Assembly: GCA_038200305.1 (NCBI GenBank)
Contig: JBBPYD010000019.1
Location: 1-33,920, forward strand
Length of the DNA stretch: 33,920 nucleotides
Source of the DNA: JANXXV01 sp038200305
Lineage (GTDB): Bacteria; Acidobacteriota; Terriglobia; Bryobacterales; Bryobacteraceae
Direction: 5' to 3'
In this document: one piece after another, positions 14,424 to 23,126 of the stretch
Position numbering within the stretch: the stretch's first letter is position 1
How the letters are laid out: every line of letters starts with the position of its first letter
The notes under the pieces: generated by a model
The model's input: only the letters and a program-made list of their open reading frames with translations
The model's database searches: none
Told to the model about the DNA's origin: nothing
Made by a program: the position numbers and the translations under genes

Positions 14424-15530
14424 ATGGAAAAATCTTCTGAGCGATTAGCCGCGCTCGATGCCTTCCGCGGAGCGATCATCGCCCTGATGGTAGTGGTGAA
14501 CGATCCGGGTAATGGACACGTCTCGTACGGTCCGTTGCAGCACTCGGAGTGGAACGGCTGGACGATCACCGATGTTGTGTTCCCATCGTTCCTCTGGATC
14601 ATCGGCGTCGCCATCACGCTGTCGCTTTCGAAGCGGCTCGCTGCTGGAGATTCACGGTCTCAACTGTTCGCGCAGATCTTCCGCCGCGCCGCCATCCTCT
14701 TCGCACTCGGTTTGCTGGTATACGCGTTTCCCAGGTTTGACCTTTCCACGCAGCGGTGGCTCGGAGTATTGCAGCGCCTCGCTGTCTGTTACCTGATCGC
14801 CTCCGCAATCTACCTGGCCACCTCCGTGCGCGGCCAGATCGTGTGGATCGTCTCACTGCTCACCTGTTACTGGCTCATCATGGCGCTGATACCGGTGCCT
14901 GGTTGCGCCACGGGCAGTCTCGATGTGGACTGCAACTTCGCGCATTACATCGACCGTATTGTTCTTGGCCGCCACAATTACGCGGCTACGAAGACGTGGG
15001 ATCCGGAGGGGATCGTCAGTACCCTTCCCGCTATCGCCACCGCGCTGTTCGGCGTCATGGCCGGACATATTCTGCGCATCAAGCGAAACCTCGCGGAGCG
15101 CACTACGTGGCTGTTCTTCACAGGAAGCCTGCTGCTGGCCGCCGGCCTCATTTGCGATATGTGGCTGCCCATCAACAAGAAGCTCTGGACCAGCTCGTTT
15201 GCGCTCTTCATGGCCGGTCTCGACTTCATCCTCTTCGCTATTTCGCTTTGGTGGATCGATGGAATGGGCCGCAAACGCGCGGTCAAGCCATTGGTCATTA
15301 TGGGCATGAACGCGATTGCGGTCTACATGGCGGCCGAGCTACTGGACATCGCGCTCGGAACAATCCGGTTGAACTCCGGCATCACGCTGCACGCGTGGCT
15401 TTATCAGAACCTGTTCGCTCCGTTGGCATCGCCGGCTAATGCCTCTTTGTTGTATGCTCTCGCCTATACGGCGATCATGTTCCTACTGGCATACGGGCTG
15501 TACCGGCGAAGATGGTTCCTGCGCGTATAA
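14424..15530 (+). CDS. HGSNAT-like membrane acyltransferase (DUF5009/DUF1624 type)
   Basis: A 368-residue multi-span protein opening with the family signature RLAALDAFRGAIIALMVVVN, then DPGNGHVSYGPLQHSEWNGW and TITDVVFPSFLWIIGVAI. The conserved His and the D-FP-FLFI-G block are those of heparan-alpha-glucosaminide N-acetyltransferase-like proteins. About ten transmembrane helices follow. Family members move acetyl groups across a membrane onto an amino sugar; the bacterial substrate is unknown, but cell-envelope glycan is plausible given the divergent GT87-like gene. No good ribosome site precedes ATG 14424. The malic enzyme gene starts 10 bases after its stop. Confidence 0.88.
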   Translation: MEKSSERLAALDAFRGAIIALMVVVNDPGNGHVSYGPLQHSEWNGWTITDVVFPSFLWIIGVAITLSLSKRLAAGDSRSQLFAQIFRRAAILFALGLLVYAFPRFDLSTQRWLGVLQRLAVCYLIASAIYLATSVRGQIVWIVSLLTCYWLIMALIPVPGCATGSLDVDCNFAHYIDRIVLGRHNYAATKTWDPEGIVSTLPAIATALFGVMAGHILRIKRNLAERTTWLFFTGSLLLAAGLICDMWLPINKKLWTSSFALFMAGLDFILFAISLWWIDGMGRKRAVKPLVIMGMNAIAVYMAAELLDIALGTIRLNSGITLHAWLYQNLFAPLASPANASLLYALAYTAIMFLLAYGLYRRRWFLRV

Positions 15531-15540
15531 GCGAACCCGA

Positions 15541-17167
15541 TGGACTGGCTGAACACCCCGACCTTAAATAAGGGTACAGCGTTTACCGAGGACGAGCGGA
15601 CCGCCTGGGCCTGCATGGCTTGTTGCCGCCTTACGTTGAGACTCTGGATGAGCAGGTAGCCCGTGCGTACAAGGCATTCCAGAGGAAAGACGACGACCTG
15701 GAGCGGCACATCTACCTGCGGGCCTTGCAGGATACGAACGAAGTCCTGTTCTACCGTCTGGTTCTGGATCACATCGAGGAGATGACCCCCATCGTCTATA
15801 CCCCAGTGGTGGCGTTCGGCTGCCAGCAGTTCAGCCAGATTTACCGGCGGCCCCGTGGTCTGTTCATCTCGTATCCGCGGAGAGATTCCATTCCGGCGCT
15901 GCTGCGGAATCGACCGAATCCTGAGGTAGACGTGATTGTGGTCACCGATGGGGAGCGCATTCTTGGCATCGGCGACCAGGGGATCGGGGGGCTGGGAATC
16001 CCGATCGGAAAGCTGTCTCTGTATACACTGATCGGAGGAATCCACCCGGCACGGACACTCCCGATCATGCTCGACGTGGGTACGAACAACACGGAGCGAC
16101 TGCGAGATCCTGAGTATCTCGGCTGGCGGCACGAGCGCGTCACGGGACAGGACTACTTCGACTTCGTAGACCAGTTCGTTCAAGCCTTGAAACAGGAACT
16201 GCCCGGCACGTGCCTGCAATGGGAGGACTTTGCTTCAATACACGCGCGGCCGATTCTTGAACGTTATCGCGATGAGCTGCTGACGTTCAACGACGACATT
16301 CAGGGGACCGCGGCCGCGGCGTTGGGGGCAATCCTGAGTGCAATCCACGTGACGGGGACGAGCCTGAAGGAACAGCAAATCGTGTTGCTGGGAGCGGGAT
16401 CGGCCAGCATTGGAGTCTCGGACTACTTGCGCGCGGCAATGGTTGCCGACGGTTTATCCGAGCGGGAGGCGCGCAGCCGATTCTGGATTGTGGACCACGC
16501 TGGCTTGCTGCATACGGGCCGAACCGATCTCCGGCCTGAACAGCGCGTCTACGCGCAACCCCCGGATCGAGTGGCGCACTGGGAATGTTTGGGACTGGCG
16601 CAGGTGGTTAGAAGGGTAGACGCGACCATCTTGATCGGACTCTCGACGGCATTTGGCGCGTTCACTGAACCGATTGTCCGCGAGATGGCTTGCAAGACGG
16701 CGCGGCCGATTATTCTGCCGCTTTCGAATCCGACCGAAAAGGCGGAGGCGACGGCACACGACCTGATCTATTGGACCGAAGGCCGCGCGCTGGTGGCCAC
16801 CGGCTCTCCATCCCGTCCGGTGATTTACGGCGGGCGAACCATTCCGATTGCGCAATGCAACAACGTCTACATCTTCCCTGCTATGGGTCTGGGGCTGGTG
16901 GCTTCCTGCGCGAACCGGGTGACCGACGGAATGGTCCTGGCCGCCGCCCGGGCGCTGGCCGGAAACTCGCCCGCGTGCCTGCATCCGGACGCGACGCTGT
17001 TGCCGCGCCTACGCGATCTGCGCGAGGTAGCGGTTGAGATCGCGATGGCAATTGGTCTTGCGGCGCAGCGCGATGGCGTGGCGCCGCCGATGAGTGCGGA
17101 GAGGCTTCGCCAAAGAGTGATTGGCAGCCAGTGGACTCCCGCCTATCCAAGTTACATAATTGCGTAA
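15541..17167 (+). pseudogene. maeA: NAD-type malic enzyme, interrupted by one single-base deletion
   Basis: From ATG 15541 the frame gives MDWLNTPTLNKGTAFTEDER, the normal N-terminus of a large malic enzyme. It then goes wrong at about 15604, where GCCTGGGCC lacks one base of the expected GCCCTGGGCC. The other frame continues with GLHGLLPPYVETLDEQVARA to the stop at 17165-17167. Restored length is about 542 residues, matching SfcA/MaeA enzymes. Active-site parts are present: PIVYTPVV, GLGIPIGKLSLYT, WEDF plus FNDDIQGT for metal, and GAGSASIG for the nucleotide. It oxidatively decarboxylates malate to pyruvate. A single error in a short homopolymer may be a sequencing artefact; otherwise a TTG at 15620 could give an N-truncated form. 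The VOC gene's ATG overlaps its stop (TAATG). Confidence 0.85.
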
Positions 17168-19116
17168 TGCCCATGCGCCGGCTCGCGCTCCTCACGATTG
17201 CATTTCCACTGGCCGCGTTCAACCAACCGTTGCCGCTGGAAGGGATTGCCCATGTGGGATTCCGGGCCGCGAATATGGAGAAGACCCACGCTTACTACAC
17301 CGGCGTTTTGGGTTTGCGGCGAGAATCGCAACGGCCCGGGGGCGCTGCTTTCTATAAGGTGAACGACGAGCAGTCCATTGAAATTGAGCCTGGGCTCAAG
17401 CCGGAAGAGGACGTCCGGCTCACACACATCGCTCTGCAAACCACGAACGGCGCGGCCACGAGGCGTTTGCTGCGGTCGCGCGGGATCAATGTGAAAGGTC
17501 CGTTGTCCGTGGTTGCGCCGGAAGGGACTCGCATCGACTTCGTTGAATATCCCCGGCATGCGGGTGAAGCGAAGGGGCCGGCTACATCTCAGATTTCCGA
17601 TCATCTGCAACACGTGGGCGTGATTGTCGCGCGCGAGAAACTGGACCCGGTGGTGCGATTTTACCGGGACGTGCTGGGCTGCGAAGAGATCTGGCGCTAT
17701 GAGCCAAAGCCGGGAGATCTGCGGCTGATCAAGTTCCGGCTGCCGGGTAAGCGCCACGACATTATCGAGCTGATGATTCACTCCGATGGGTTGAACCGGG
17801 ACCGCATCGGCTCGATGCATCACATCAACTTCGAGGTGGCCGATATTCACGCCGCGCACCGGTTTGTGCGGGCACGCGATCCGGAGCTTCCGGCCGGCTT
17901 GCGCCCGCGAGTGAATGCGGAAGATATATGGTCGTTTAATTTGCTGGATCCGGATGGCTCGCGCATTGAGGTGCAAGATCTGACGAAGATACCTATGGCT
18001 TCCATACACGAAGAAACTTTCCAGGGCCGGCGCGCCTGGGTACTCTCGAACGGCGCGATTCGAGTGAGTGTGCTGGCCGGGGGCGGGCACATCGCCGAGG
18101 TTCGACTGCTTTCCGGCGATCCGAAGAAGACTGTGAATCCAATGCGCGTGCCGCATTATCCGACGATTGAACCGCAGGAATACGATCCGGCGCGGCATGA
18201 TGCGCTGTACGGCAACGATCCGCACCGCTGGCTTTCGAGTGGATACATGGGACACCTGTTGTGTTTTCCGATTTACGGGCCGCCGTCGGCGGAAGAAGCG
18301 AAGGCCGGACTGGGCAATCACGGCGAGGCCGCCATTGTGGAGTGGCGCAAGATCGGCGTGGAAGAGACCACGGATGGAGTGACACTGCGGTATGGCGCGG
18401 ATCTTCCGAAAACGCAATATCGCGTGGAGCGGGCCATCACTGTGCCGCGCGGCATGCGCGTGGTCCGGGTGCAGGAGTGGGTGGAGAATCTTGCGCCGTT
18501 TGACCGGCCCATCAACTGGATGCAACATGCCACGTTCGGGCCTCCGTTTGTGGAACCGGGCAAGACGGTGTTGGATGGGTCGGCCACTCGCGGGAAAGTG
18601 GGTGAGGACGCGGCTGGGACAGGATCGTTGCAGTCGAATTCCGAGGTGGCGTGGCCGCACGGCGTCGCGGCGGATGGGTCGGCGGCCGATCTTCGCGTGT
18701 TTCAGGCAAAGGCGCACTCGGGAAGCTACACCGCGTTGCGGCTGGATCCGAAGCGGGCTGAGCAGTTCTTCACGCTCTATCATCCGGACTACCGCGTGCT
18801 GATCGGGTACACGTTCCCGAGTGAGGGGAACTGGTGGCTGGCCGACTGGCAGGAAAATCGGCGGGCTACCGTGCTGCCGTGGGATGGCAAGGTGGTCGCG
18901 CGCGGGCTGGAATTCGGTAGTTCGCCTTTCGCTGAGGGGCTCCGGAAGAGCGTGGAACGGGGTTCGCTGTTCGGCGCTCCCGCCTACCGGTGGATCGGCG
19001 GAAAGCAGCGACTGGGGACCGAGTTCTCTATTTTCCTCGAAGAGATCCCGGAGGGGTTCCGGGGTGTTCAGGATGTCCGGACTGAGTTTGGAGTTCCGAT
19101 CCTGACGAAGCGGTAA
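17167..19116 (+). CDS. Secreted fusion: tandem VOC (glyoxalase/dioxygenase fold) plus mutarotase-like domain
   Basis: A 649-residue protein. A signal peptide (RRLALLTIAFPLAAF) is followed by two vicinal-oxygen-chelate modules. Module 1 (about 24-130) has H29 in GIAHVGF and E127 in FVEY. Module 2 (about 145-272) has H149 in LQHVGVI, His at 218-219 in MHHINFEV and E268 in SRIEVQD. These are the usual metal-ligand positions, though which pair binds metal is not decided. Residues ~285-649 resemble a galactose-mutarotase-type beta-sandwich (RRAWVLSNGAIRVSVLAGGG, GYMGHLLCFPIYGPP, INWMQHATFG). Start 17167 overlaps the malic enzyme stop; 17173 is an alternative. The last ~60 bases lie in a 171-bp repeat shared with the convergent gene. 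The substrate is unknown. Confidence 0.8.
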   Translation: MPMRRLALLTIAFPLAAFNQPLPLEGIAHVGFRAANMEKTHAYYTGVLGLRRESQRPGGAAFYKVNDEQSIEIEPGLKPEEDVRLTHIALQTTNGAATRRLLRSRGINVKGPLSVVAPEGTRIDFVEYPRHAGEAKGPATSQISDHLQHVGVIVAREKLDPVVRFYRDVLGCEEIWRYEPKPGDLRLIKFRLPGKRHDIIELMIHSDGLNRDRIGSMHHINFEVADIHAAHRFVRARDPELPAGLRPRVNAEDIWSFNLLDPDGSRIEVQDLTKIPMASIHEETFQGRRAWVLSNGAIRVSVLAGGGHIAEVRLLSGDPKKTVNPMRVPHYPTIEPQEYDPARHDALYGNDPHRWLSSGYMGHLLCFPIYGPPSAEEAKAGLGNHGEAAIVEWRKIGVEETTDGVTLRYGADLPKTQYRVERAITVPRGMRVVRVQEWVENLAPFDRPINWMQHATFGPPFVEPGKTVLDGSATRGKVGEDAAGTGSLQSNSEVAWPHGVAADGSAADLRVFQAKAHSGSYTALRLDPKRAEQFFTLYHPDYRVLIGYTFPSEGNWWLADWQENRRATVLPWDGKVVARGLEFGSSPFAEGLRKSVERGSLFGAPAYRWIGGKQRLGTEFSIFLEEIPEGFRGVQDVRTEFGVPILTKR

Positions 19117-19396
19117 GGGTGGATTTGTTGATTTTACAGGTAGATCTTGGGTTCGTTCGGATAAAGTTGTGATTTCGGGATTTGGAACCTGGGTTCGTTT
19201 GTGCAAATTGCTGAGCGCCATGATGGGTTCCGGGGTGTTGCGGGCGTCCGGACTGAGTTTGGGGTTCCGATCCTGAGTTGACGGTGAGGGTGGAGTTGTT
19301 GATTCTGCGGGTGGATCTTGGGTTCGTTCGGATGAATTTGTGATTGCGGGGTTTGGAACTTGGGTTCGTTCGGTCAAATTGATGAGCGCCATGATG
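19055..19396. repeat. Two tandem imperfect 171-bp units
   Basis: Unit A is 19055-19225 and unit B 19226-19396, period 171 (57 codons, so frame is kept on both strands). Unit A contains the last 20 codons of the VOC fusion gene, and unit B repeats that coding (GFRG...VRTEFGVPIL) but stops after it. On the minus strand the units encode repeats such as RTQVPNPEI and SERTQD within the convergent protein. Confidence 0.8.
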
Positions 19397-19779
19397 GCTT
19401 TCCAGTGCCGATTTTCGGCGGCGGTCATGTAACGGAAAGTGCGGGAAATACCGCAAATCGCCTCTACGTGGTTGTTCAGCGCGTAATAAGAGTCCACGAT
19501 TCGCATGACACGGCCAAGGTTCCAGTGGGCAACGGCAAGTTCCCGGACCATGGCGGCGGCATCTTCCGTTTTGGGTTGGTAGTCGTGGTGATACGCGGCG
19601 TAGATCTGGCCGATTGCCTGCTCGTCTTCGGCGGTGGTGACCGGATTCTGGACACGGAAGCCGTGAGTTTGGGCGTTTTGGGAACTGCGGAGCTTACCCT
19701 CAGGGGTCTTGGGGCCTCGCGACTTTTGGCCGTTCGCGCGATTGGCAGCGAGCTTTGCCGAGGTCATGGTCATCTTCAT
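19117..19779 (-). CDS. 'AANRANGQKS' family protein with repeat region; 3' end undefined
   Basis: From ATG 19779: MKMTMTSAKLAANRANGQKS, then RGPKTPEGKLRSSQNAQTHG, the N-terminus of an uncharacterised family common in Acidobacteria and Planctomycetes. A helical region follows (MVRELAVAHWNLGRVMRIVD and ENRHWKAIMALINL), then Pro/Thr/Ser-rich 57-residue repeats (RTQVPNP, SERTQD). The start has only a weak ribosome site (GGACGGAA). I list only the part with family or repeat support. The frame stays open without a stop through the whole VOC gene to 17152 (875 codons), but that section looks like antisense shadow of a GC-rich gene. The true stop may have been lost when the repeat expanded. Function unknown. 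Confidence 0.6.
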
Positions 19780-20326
19780 ATGCTTGCGTTCCGTCCTCCT
19801 TATCCGGTCTCAGGTTAAGGGCAGTTAGGATGGGCGGATTTGGAGAGACGCGTAAGCTGCTGAATGCAAGAGGAAAATTTTGGGGCTCCGGGCGTGATTG
19901 AAATGGAAGAGAGATGAGGGTCGGCAGGTGGCGGTGTCGAATTGATTCTCGCGAACTGTGCAAGATCGTCTACACGACCAATGCGTGGAGCCGGACCTAT
20001 GAGTCTGCGCCAAATCATCAAGACGCGCGGTTCGTTTCCTAATTATCCAGGCTGCTCTGCAGAAACTGGCCGCGTGAGTACGTGTCTCGACTGAGGGGGG
20101 TGCGCCTCCCTCTATTGTCGCGAGGTCATGCACTAATCTGTCTTGCCGTTTCACTTCCACGCTCTCGCGGCGTTTCCCGTCAATCGAGGTGCGGAGGGAA
20201 GCGATTGCTCTACCCTTCGCGACTAATCGCTACCGATATTTCGAACACCAATGTGGACGCCCTCGCGGAAACTATCGATCAGGGCCCTGCCGCCGGACTG
20301 ACACGGGCGGACCCACAATTGGGTTT
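19780..20326. other. Gene-free stretch
   Basis: Short ORFs on both strands have no recognisable family, signal peptide or ribosome site. It should contain the promoter of the minus-strand gene starting at 19779 and the 3' flank of the regulator ending at 20327. No clear terminator or repeat was seen. Confidence 0.5.
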
Positions 20327-21877
20327 CTACCTGCGGCGAGCTTCCACAGATTTGAGTATGGATTGAAAGCGCGGATCATCTCGCAGCGTTGCGAGACGCC
20401 GGTTACGCCGGAAGTACCAGACGCGTTCGTCGCCGCGGGCGATGGCGAGTTGCAGCCATTCGATTGCCTTGGAGTGATCACCCTGCAAGGCATAAAAATC
20501 CGCTGTCGTCGAAGTGACCGCCCAGGTCAACCTTGCGAACTTCAAAGTGCCCTCATCCATGGCTTGCAGAGCTTCCTCGCGTTTGCCCTCCGCCGCGAGA
20601 AGAATCGCCCATGCATGCCGCCACGTGTAGTTCTTTTCGAATTCAGGGCGCATTCCCTCCAGCAATGCCCGAGCCTGTTCGGGCTTACCGTTGTCTAAAT
20701 AGGCCATGGTGAGGAACCAGGCGGGGCTAAGATGACCGGGGGCCTGCTGAAGCACGCGTTCCAAGGTGTGGATGGCGCCTGGGGCATCGCCCTGCGTCCG
20801 GAGCAACTCCCCAAGCAGCATCCGCGTGGGATTTTCCATCGGATTGCGCTCGAGCCGTGTGCGTACCATGGCCAGAGGCTCCTCGCTTTGTCCTGCGAGC
20901 ATGCGTAAGATCACCACCATCACCGGAGGGGCATTACCGTTATTCCCGCCATTACGCCACCATTCTTCTACCTTCGCCAATGGAATGCGGTCCAGCCGGC
21001 CTTGAGCGAGATAAAGCATGGATTGTACTGCAATCAGCAAGCCATCGGAAGCGGGCAGCGCCTGTTCCGCCTGATGAACCTCCTCCTCCACTCGATAGAG
21101 AACGCTTTCGTCGTTCGTGTACCCGTTGTAGATTTCAAGAATCTGCATGTGCGCGTGCTGCAAGCGAGCCGAGGTAAAGCGGGGATCCAGTTCCAAGGCG
21201 CGTTTGAAAGTCTTTCGCGCCAATGGGATATCGTTTTGGAACACGAGGAAGTTCATAGCCAGGTTGAATTGGTCGTTTGCCTCGTGATTCGCCGACGGCG
21301 TTGAACCGTCGACCAATGCCGGTGGCTTCGATTGGAATATCCAAAACGCTCCGGCGCCGAGCGCGGCTAACGTCAGTGCGCCGGCGATCCCCCACCGCCG
21401 CCTCCGAGAAGTGGCGTTCAATCCTACCGGCGCCTCGCGAATTTCATCCGGCCCTTCCACTCCTTGACTCATGCCGGGCGCAATCGAGCGCGTATCGAGC
21501 GCCCCGTTCGACCCTGGGGCTTCTGGAACGGCAACCCCGGAATGGAGCGGTGCAATGAACCGATATCCCTGGCCTGGAACCGTTTCAATATAACGAGGTT
21601 GGTCCGCTGAGTCGCTCAAGGTCCTTCGAACTACGTTGACCGCGGAGCTGAGGCCCTGCTCGAAATCCCCGAAGGCGGCGCCGTTCCACAAAAGCTTCTG
21701 CAACTCCCCGCGGCTGACGGCTTCGCCGGGGCGTTCCACCAAGTACAGAAGAATCTTTAGTGGCATGCCGCCCAGCCTGATGGGTGTGCCGCGCTTGCTG
21801 AGCTTCCCAAGAGCTTTGTCGAAGCTGAAGGGTCCAAATTCAATCAACATGCCTGACTGAGGTTGGCCCTCCTTCAT
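20327..21877 (-). CDS. Winged-helix transmembrane regulator with TPR-type C-terminus (CadC-like)
   Basis: A 516-residue protein. The N-terminal OmpR/PhoB-type winged helix (about 10-105) reads FGPFSFDKALGKLSKRGTPI, LGGMPLKILLYLVERPGEAV, LSSAVNVVRRTL and RYIETVPGQGYRFIAPL. A basic stretch RRRRW leads into one membrane helix (GIAGALTLAALGAGAFWIF). The periplasmic part has TPR-like helical repeats (ARKTFKRALELDPRFTSARL, GAIHTLERVLQQAPGHLSPA, ARALLEGMRPEF). This is a one-component membrane-tethered regulator; the signal is unknown. ATG 21877 is preferred over the TTG at 21886; ATG 21850 is also possible. It is divergent from the secreted protein gene at 22055, a possible target. Confidence 0.88.
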   Translation of the reverse strand: MKEGQPQSGMLIEFGPFSFDKALGKLSKRGTPIRLGGMPLKILLYLVERPGEAVSRGELQKLLWNGAAFGDFEQGLSSAVNVVRRTLSDSADQPRYIETVPGQGYRFIAPLHSGVAVPEAPGSNGALDTRSIAPGMSQGVEGPDEIREAPVGLNATSRRRRWGIAGALTLAALGAGAFWIFQSKPPALVDGSTPSANHEANDQFNLAMNFLVFQNDIPLARKTFKRALELDPRFTSARLQHAHMQILEIYNGYTNDESVLYRVEEEVHQAEQALPASDGLLIAVQSMLYLAQGRLDRIPLAKVEEWWRNGGNNGNAPPVMVVILRMLAGQSEEPLAMVRTRLERNPMENPTRMLLGELLRTQGDAPGAIHTLERVLQQAPGHLSPAWFLTMAYLDNGKPEQARALLEGMRPEFEKNYTWRHAWAILLAAEGKREEALQAMDEGTLKFARLTWAVTSTTADFYALQGDHSKAIEWLQLAIARGDERVWYFRRNRRLATLRDDPRFQSILKSVEARRR

Positions 21878-22054
21878 TGTTCGCAAAGCCTCGTCATTTT
21901 GATACCCCAGCGTAACAGATCTCGAATGATGAGATTAGGGCCTGAGGTGGAATTCTAAGCGGAAACTATTAGACCGGCGAGGCCCGCTCGCGCTACAGTG
22001 CCGTATCCCTTCGTATTTGTTTCAAAGGGACCATTCTGAAAAGGAGATTTTTCT

Positions 22055-22525
22055 ATGAATTCGCGAATTTCGTTCTTTGGGCGGATGGCAGTGGCCGCGA
22101 TGTTGACGGTGCTGTCGACCTCTGCTGCTCTCGCCCAGGTAAAGGATTTGAGGGTGCAAGGGTCATTTGACGGTCATGGCATCGGCACCGTGCAAGGTGG
22201 AACCTTGCAGGCCAGCGCGGGCGGCGCGGGTAATGCGTCGCACATCGGGCGATTCACCTACGTTTTGAACGCGACGGTAAACGTGGTTAGCACCGGAGTT
22301 TTCCTACTGGTTTTCAACAACGGCGACGTGATCCATGGCTCGTTCACCGGGCTCGGAGGGCCGACTGGTCACATTGTTGAAAACCTGACCATCAACGGGG
22401 GTACAGGACGCTTCGAAGGCGCGACCGGCAACCTCACGCTTGATCGCACTGTCGACCAGAGTACCCTGCCGGCGTTCGAATCGCATTCAGGCACTTTGAC
22501 GGGCGCGATCAGCATTCCGAAGTAA
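22055..22525 (+). CDS. Small secreted protein, function unknown
   Basis: A 156-residue protein with a clear signal peptide (MAVAAMLTVLSTSAALA, cleavage before QVKDL). The mature part is Gly/Thr/Asn-rich with alternating hydrophobic residues (GRFTYVLNATVNVVSTGVFL) and a repeated 'GGTGRFEGATGNLTL' element, suggesting a beta-barrel or beta-sandwich. The 'GTGRF-GA-G' motif is seen in exported proteins with dirigent/allene-oxide-cyclase-like folds, only a weak analogy. ATG 22055 is preceded by AAAAGGAGA. The gene is divergent from the winged-helix regulator and followed by a strong hairpin. No sorting tail is present. Confidence 0.8.
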   Translation: MNSRISFFGRMAVAAMLTVLSTSAALAQVKDLRVQGSFDGHGIGTVQGGTLQASAGGAGNASHIGRFTYVLNATVNVVSTGVFLLVFNNGDVIHGSFTGLGGPTGHIVENLTINGGTGRFEGATGNLTLDRTVDQSTLPAFESHSGTLTGAISIPK

Positions 22526-22540
22526 GGCGGGGGAAGAAAC

Positions 22541-22571
22541 GAGGAGCCGCATGCGTTGCAGACGGCTCCTC
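22541..22571 (+). terminator. Stem-loop after the secreted protein gene
   Basis: GAGGAGCCG (22541-22549) pairs perfectly with CGGCTCCTC (22563-22571) around a 13-nt loop, 15 nt after the stop codon. No T-tract follows, so it may be an imperfect terminator or a 3'-end-stabilising hairpin. Confidence 0.55.
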
Positions 22572-22805
22572 AACCTGGGCGGACGATAGTGGACCTCCGA
22601 GCGGCCAGTGGGTAGAGGTAATATCGCTCTGACAATGGACCACTCTGCAACGCGCTACAGCGTAGCGAGGCGGTCCGTGGCTGAGCAAGTTTCGCGGTGT
22701 GAGAGGGGTTGCGCAAGTTTTACGGCCGCAATTTCCGTGGCCCTGCCGTAGCGCGAAAAGCGCTTACGTGTTGCATCCCGGTTCGTGCGTGCGCTCTCAG
22801 TCTGG

Positions 22806-23093
22806 GGCGCGCTCAAGACCTTTCTGGGCTTCGCGGTTTCTCATGAACGTGCTCCAGACAAAGCCGGTGCGGAAATTCTCGGCCATTGTCATGGTGATGC
22901 CTGTATCAACGCCCACCACGTCGGAGTCGTACCAGTTCTTTAGCGGATTGAACGCGTTCACGAGCCATAGCTGGACCAGCAATGGTTGCCGTATCGTTTT
23001 TTTTCGTGTTCTTCAAAATAGGAAGGGTTGCCTGGGGCAGGCAGCAAGGCCGTCTCCTCAGAAAGCCATATCCATTCGACGCGGTTGAAGATT
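22806..23093 (-). pseudogene. Internally deleted remnant of the GH144-like glucoamylase-family gene
   Basis: On the minus strand the segment encodes AFNPLKNWYDSDVVGVDTGI, then MTMAENFRTGFVWSTFMRN and REAQKGLE, nearly identical to the C-terminus of the intact gene at 29100-30383. Further along, sequence matching the intact gene up to about 29351 is joined directly to sequence matching from about 29813. Some 460 bases are missing, with the short match GGCAG at both edges of the gap. Upstream parts of the gene are absent. This is a decayed second copy, not a working gene. Confidence 0.85.
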
Positions 23094-23126
23094 GCGTAAG
23101 CGTCCGTCCAATACAAGGCCGATCCT

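Noticed and set aside
14756..15439. Plus-strand 227-codon ORF inside the acyltransferase gene
   Set aside because: A frame-shifted shadow, Arg/His/Ala-rich, without start signals; the other frame carries the HGSNAT-like signature.
20189..20698. Plus-strand ORF overlapping the end of the winged-helix regulator
   Set aside because: Most of it is antisense to the TPR region; no family, no ribosome site.
22699..23088. Plus-strand 129-codon ORF
   Set aside because: It is antisense to the GH144-like remnant, and the same antisense pattern recurs over the intact gene at 29053-29283.
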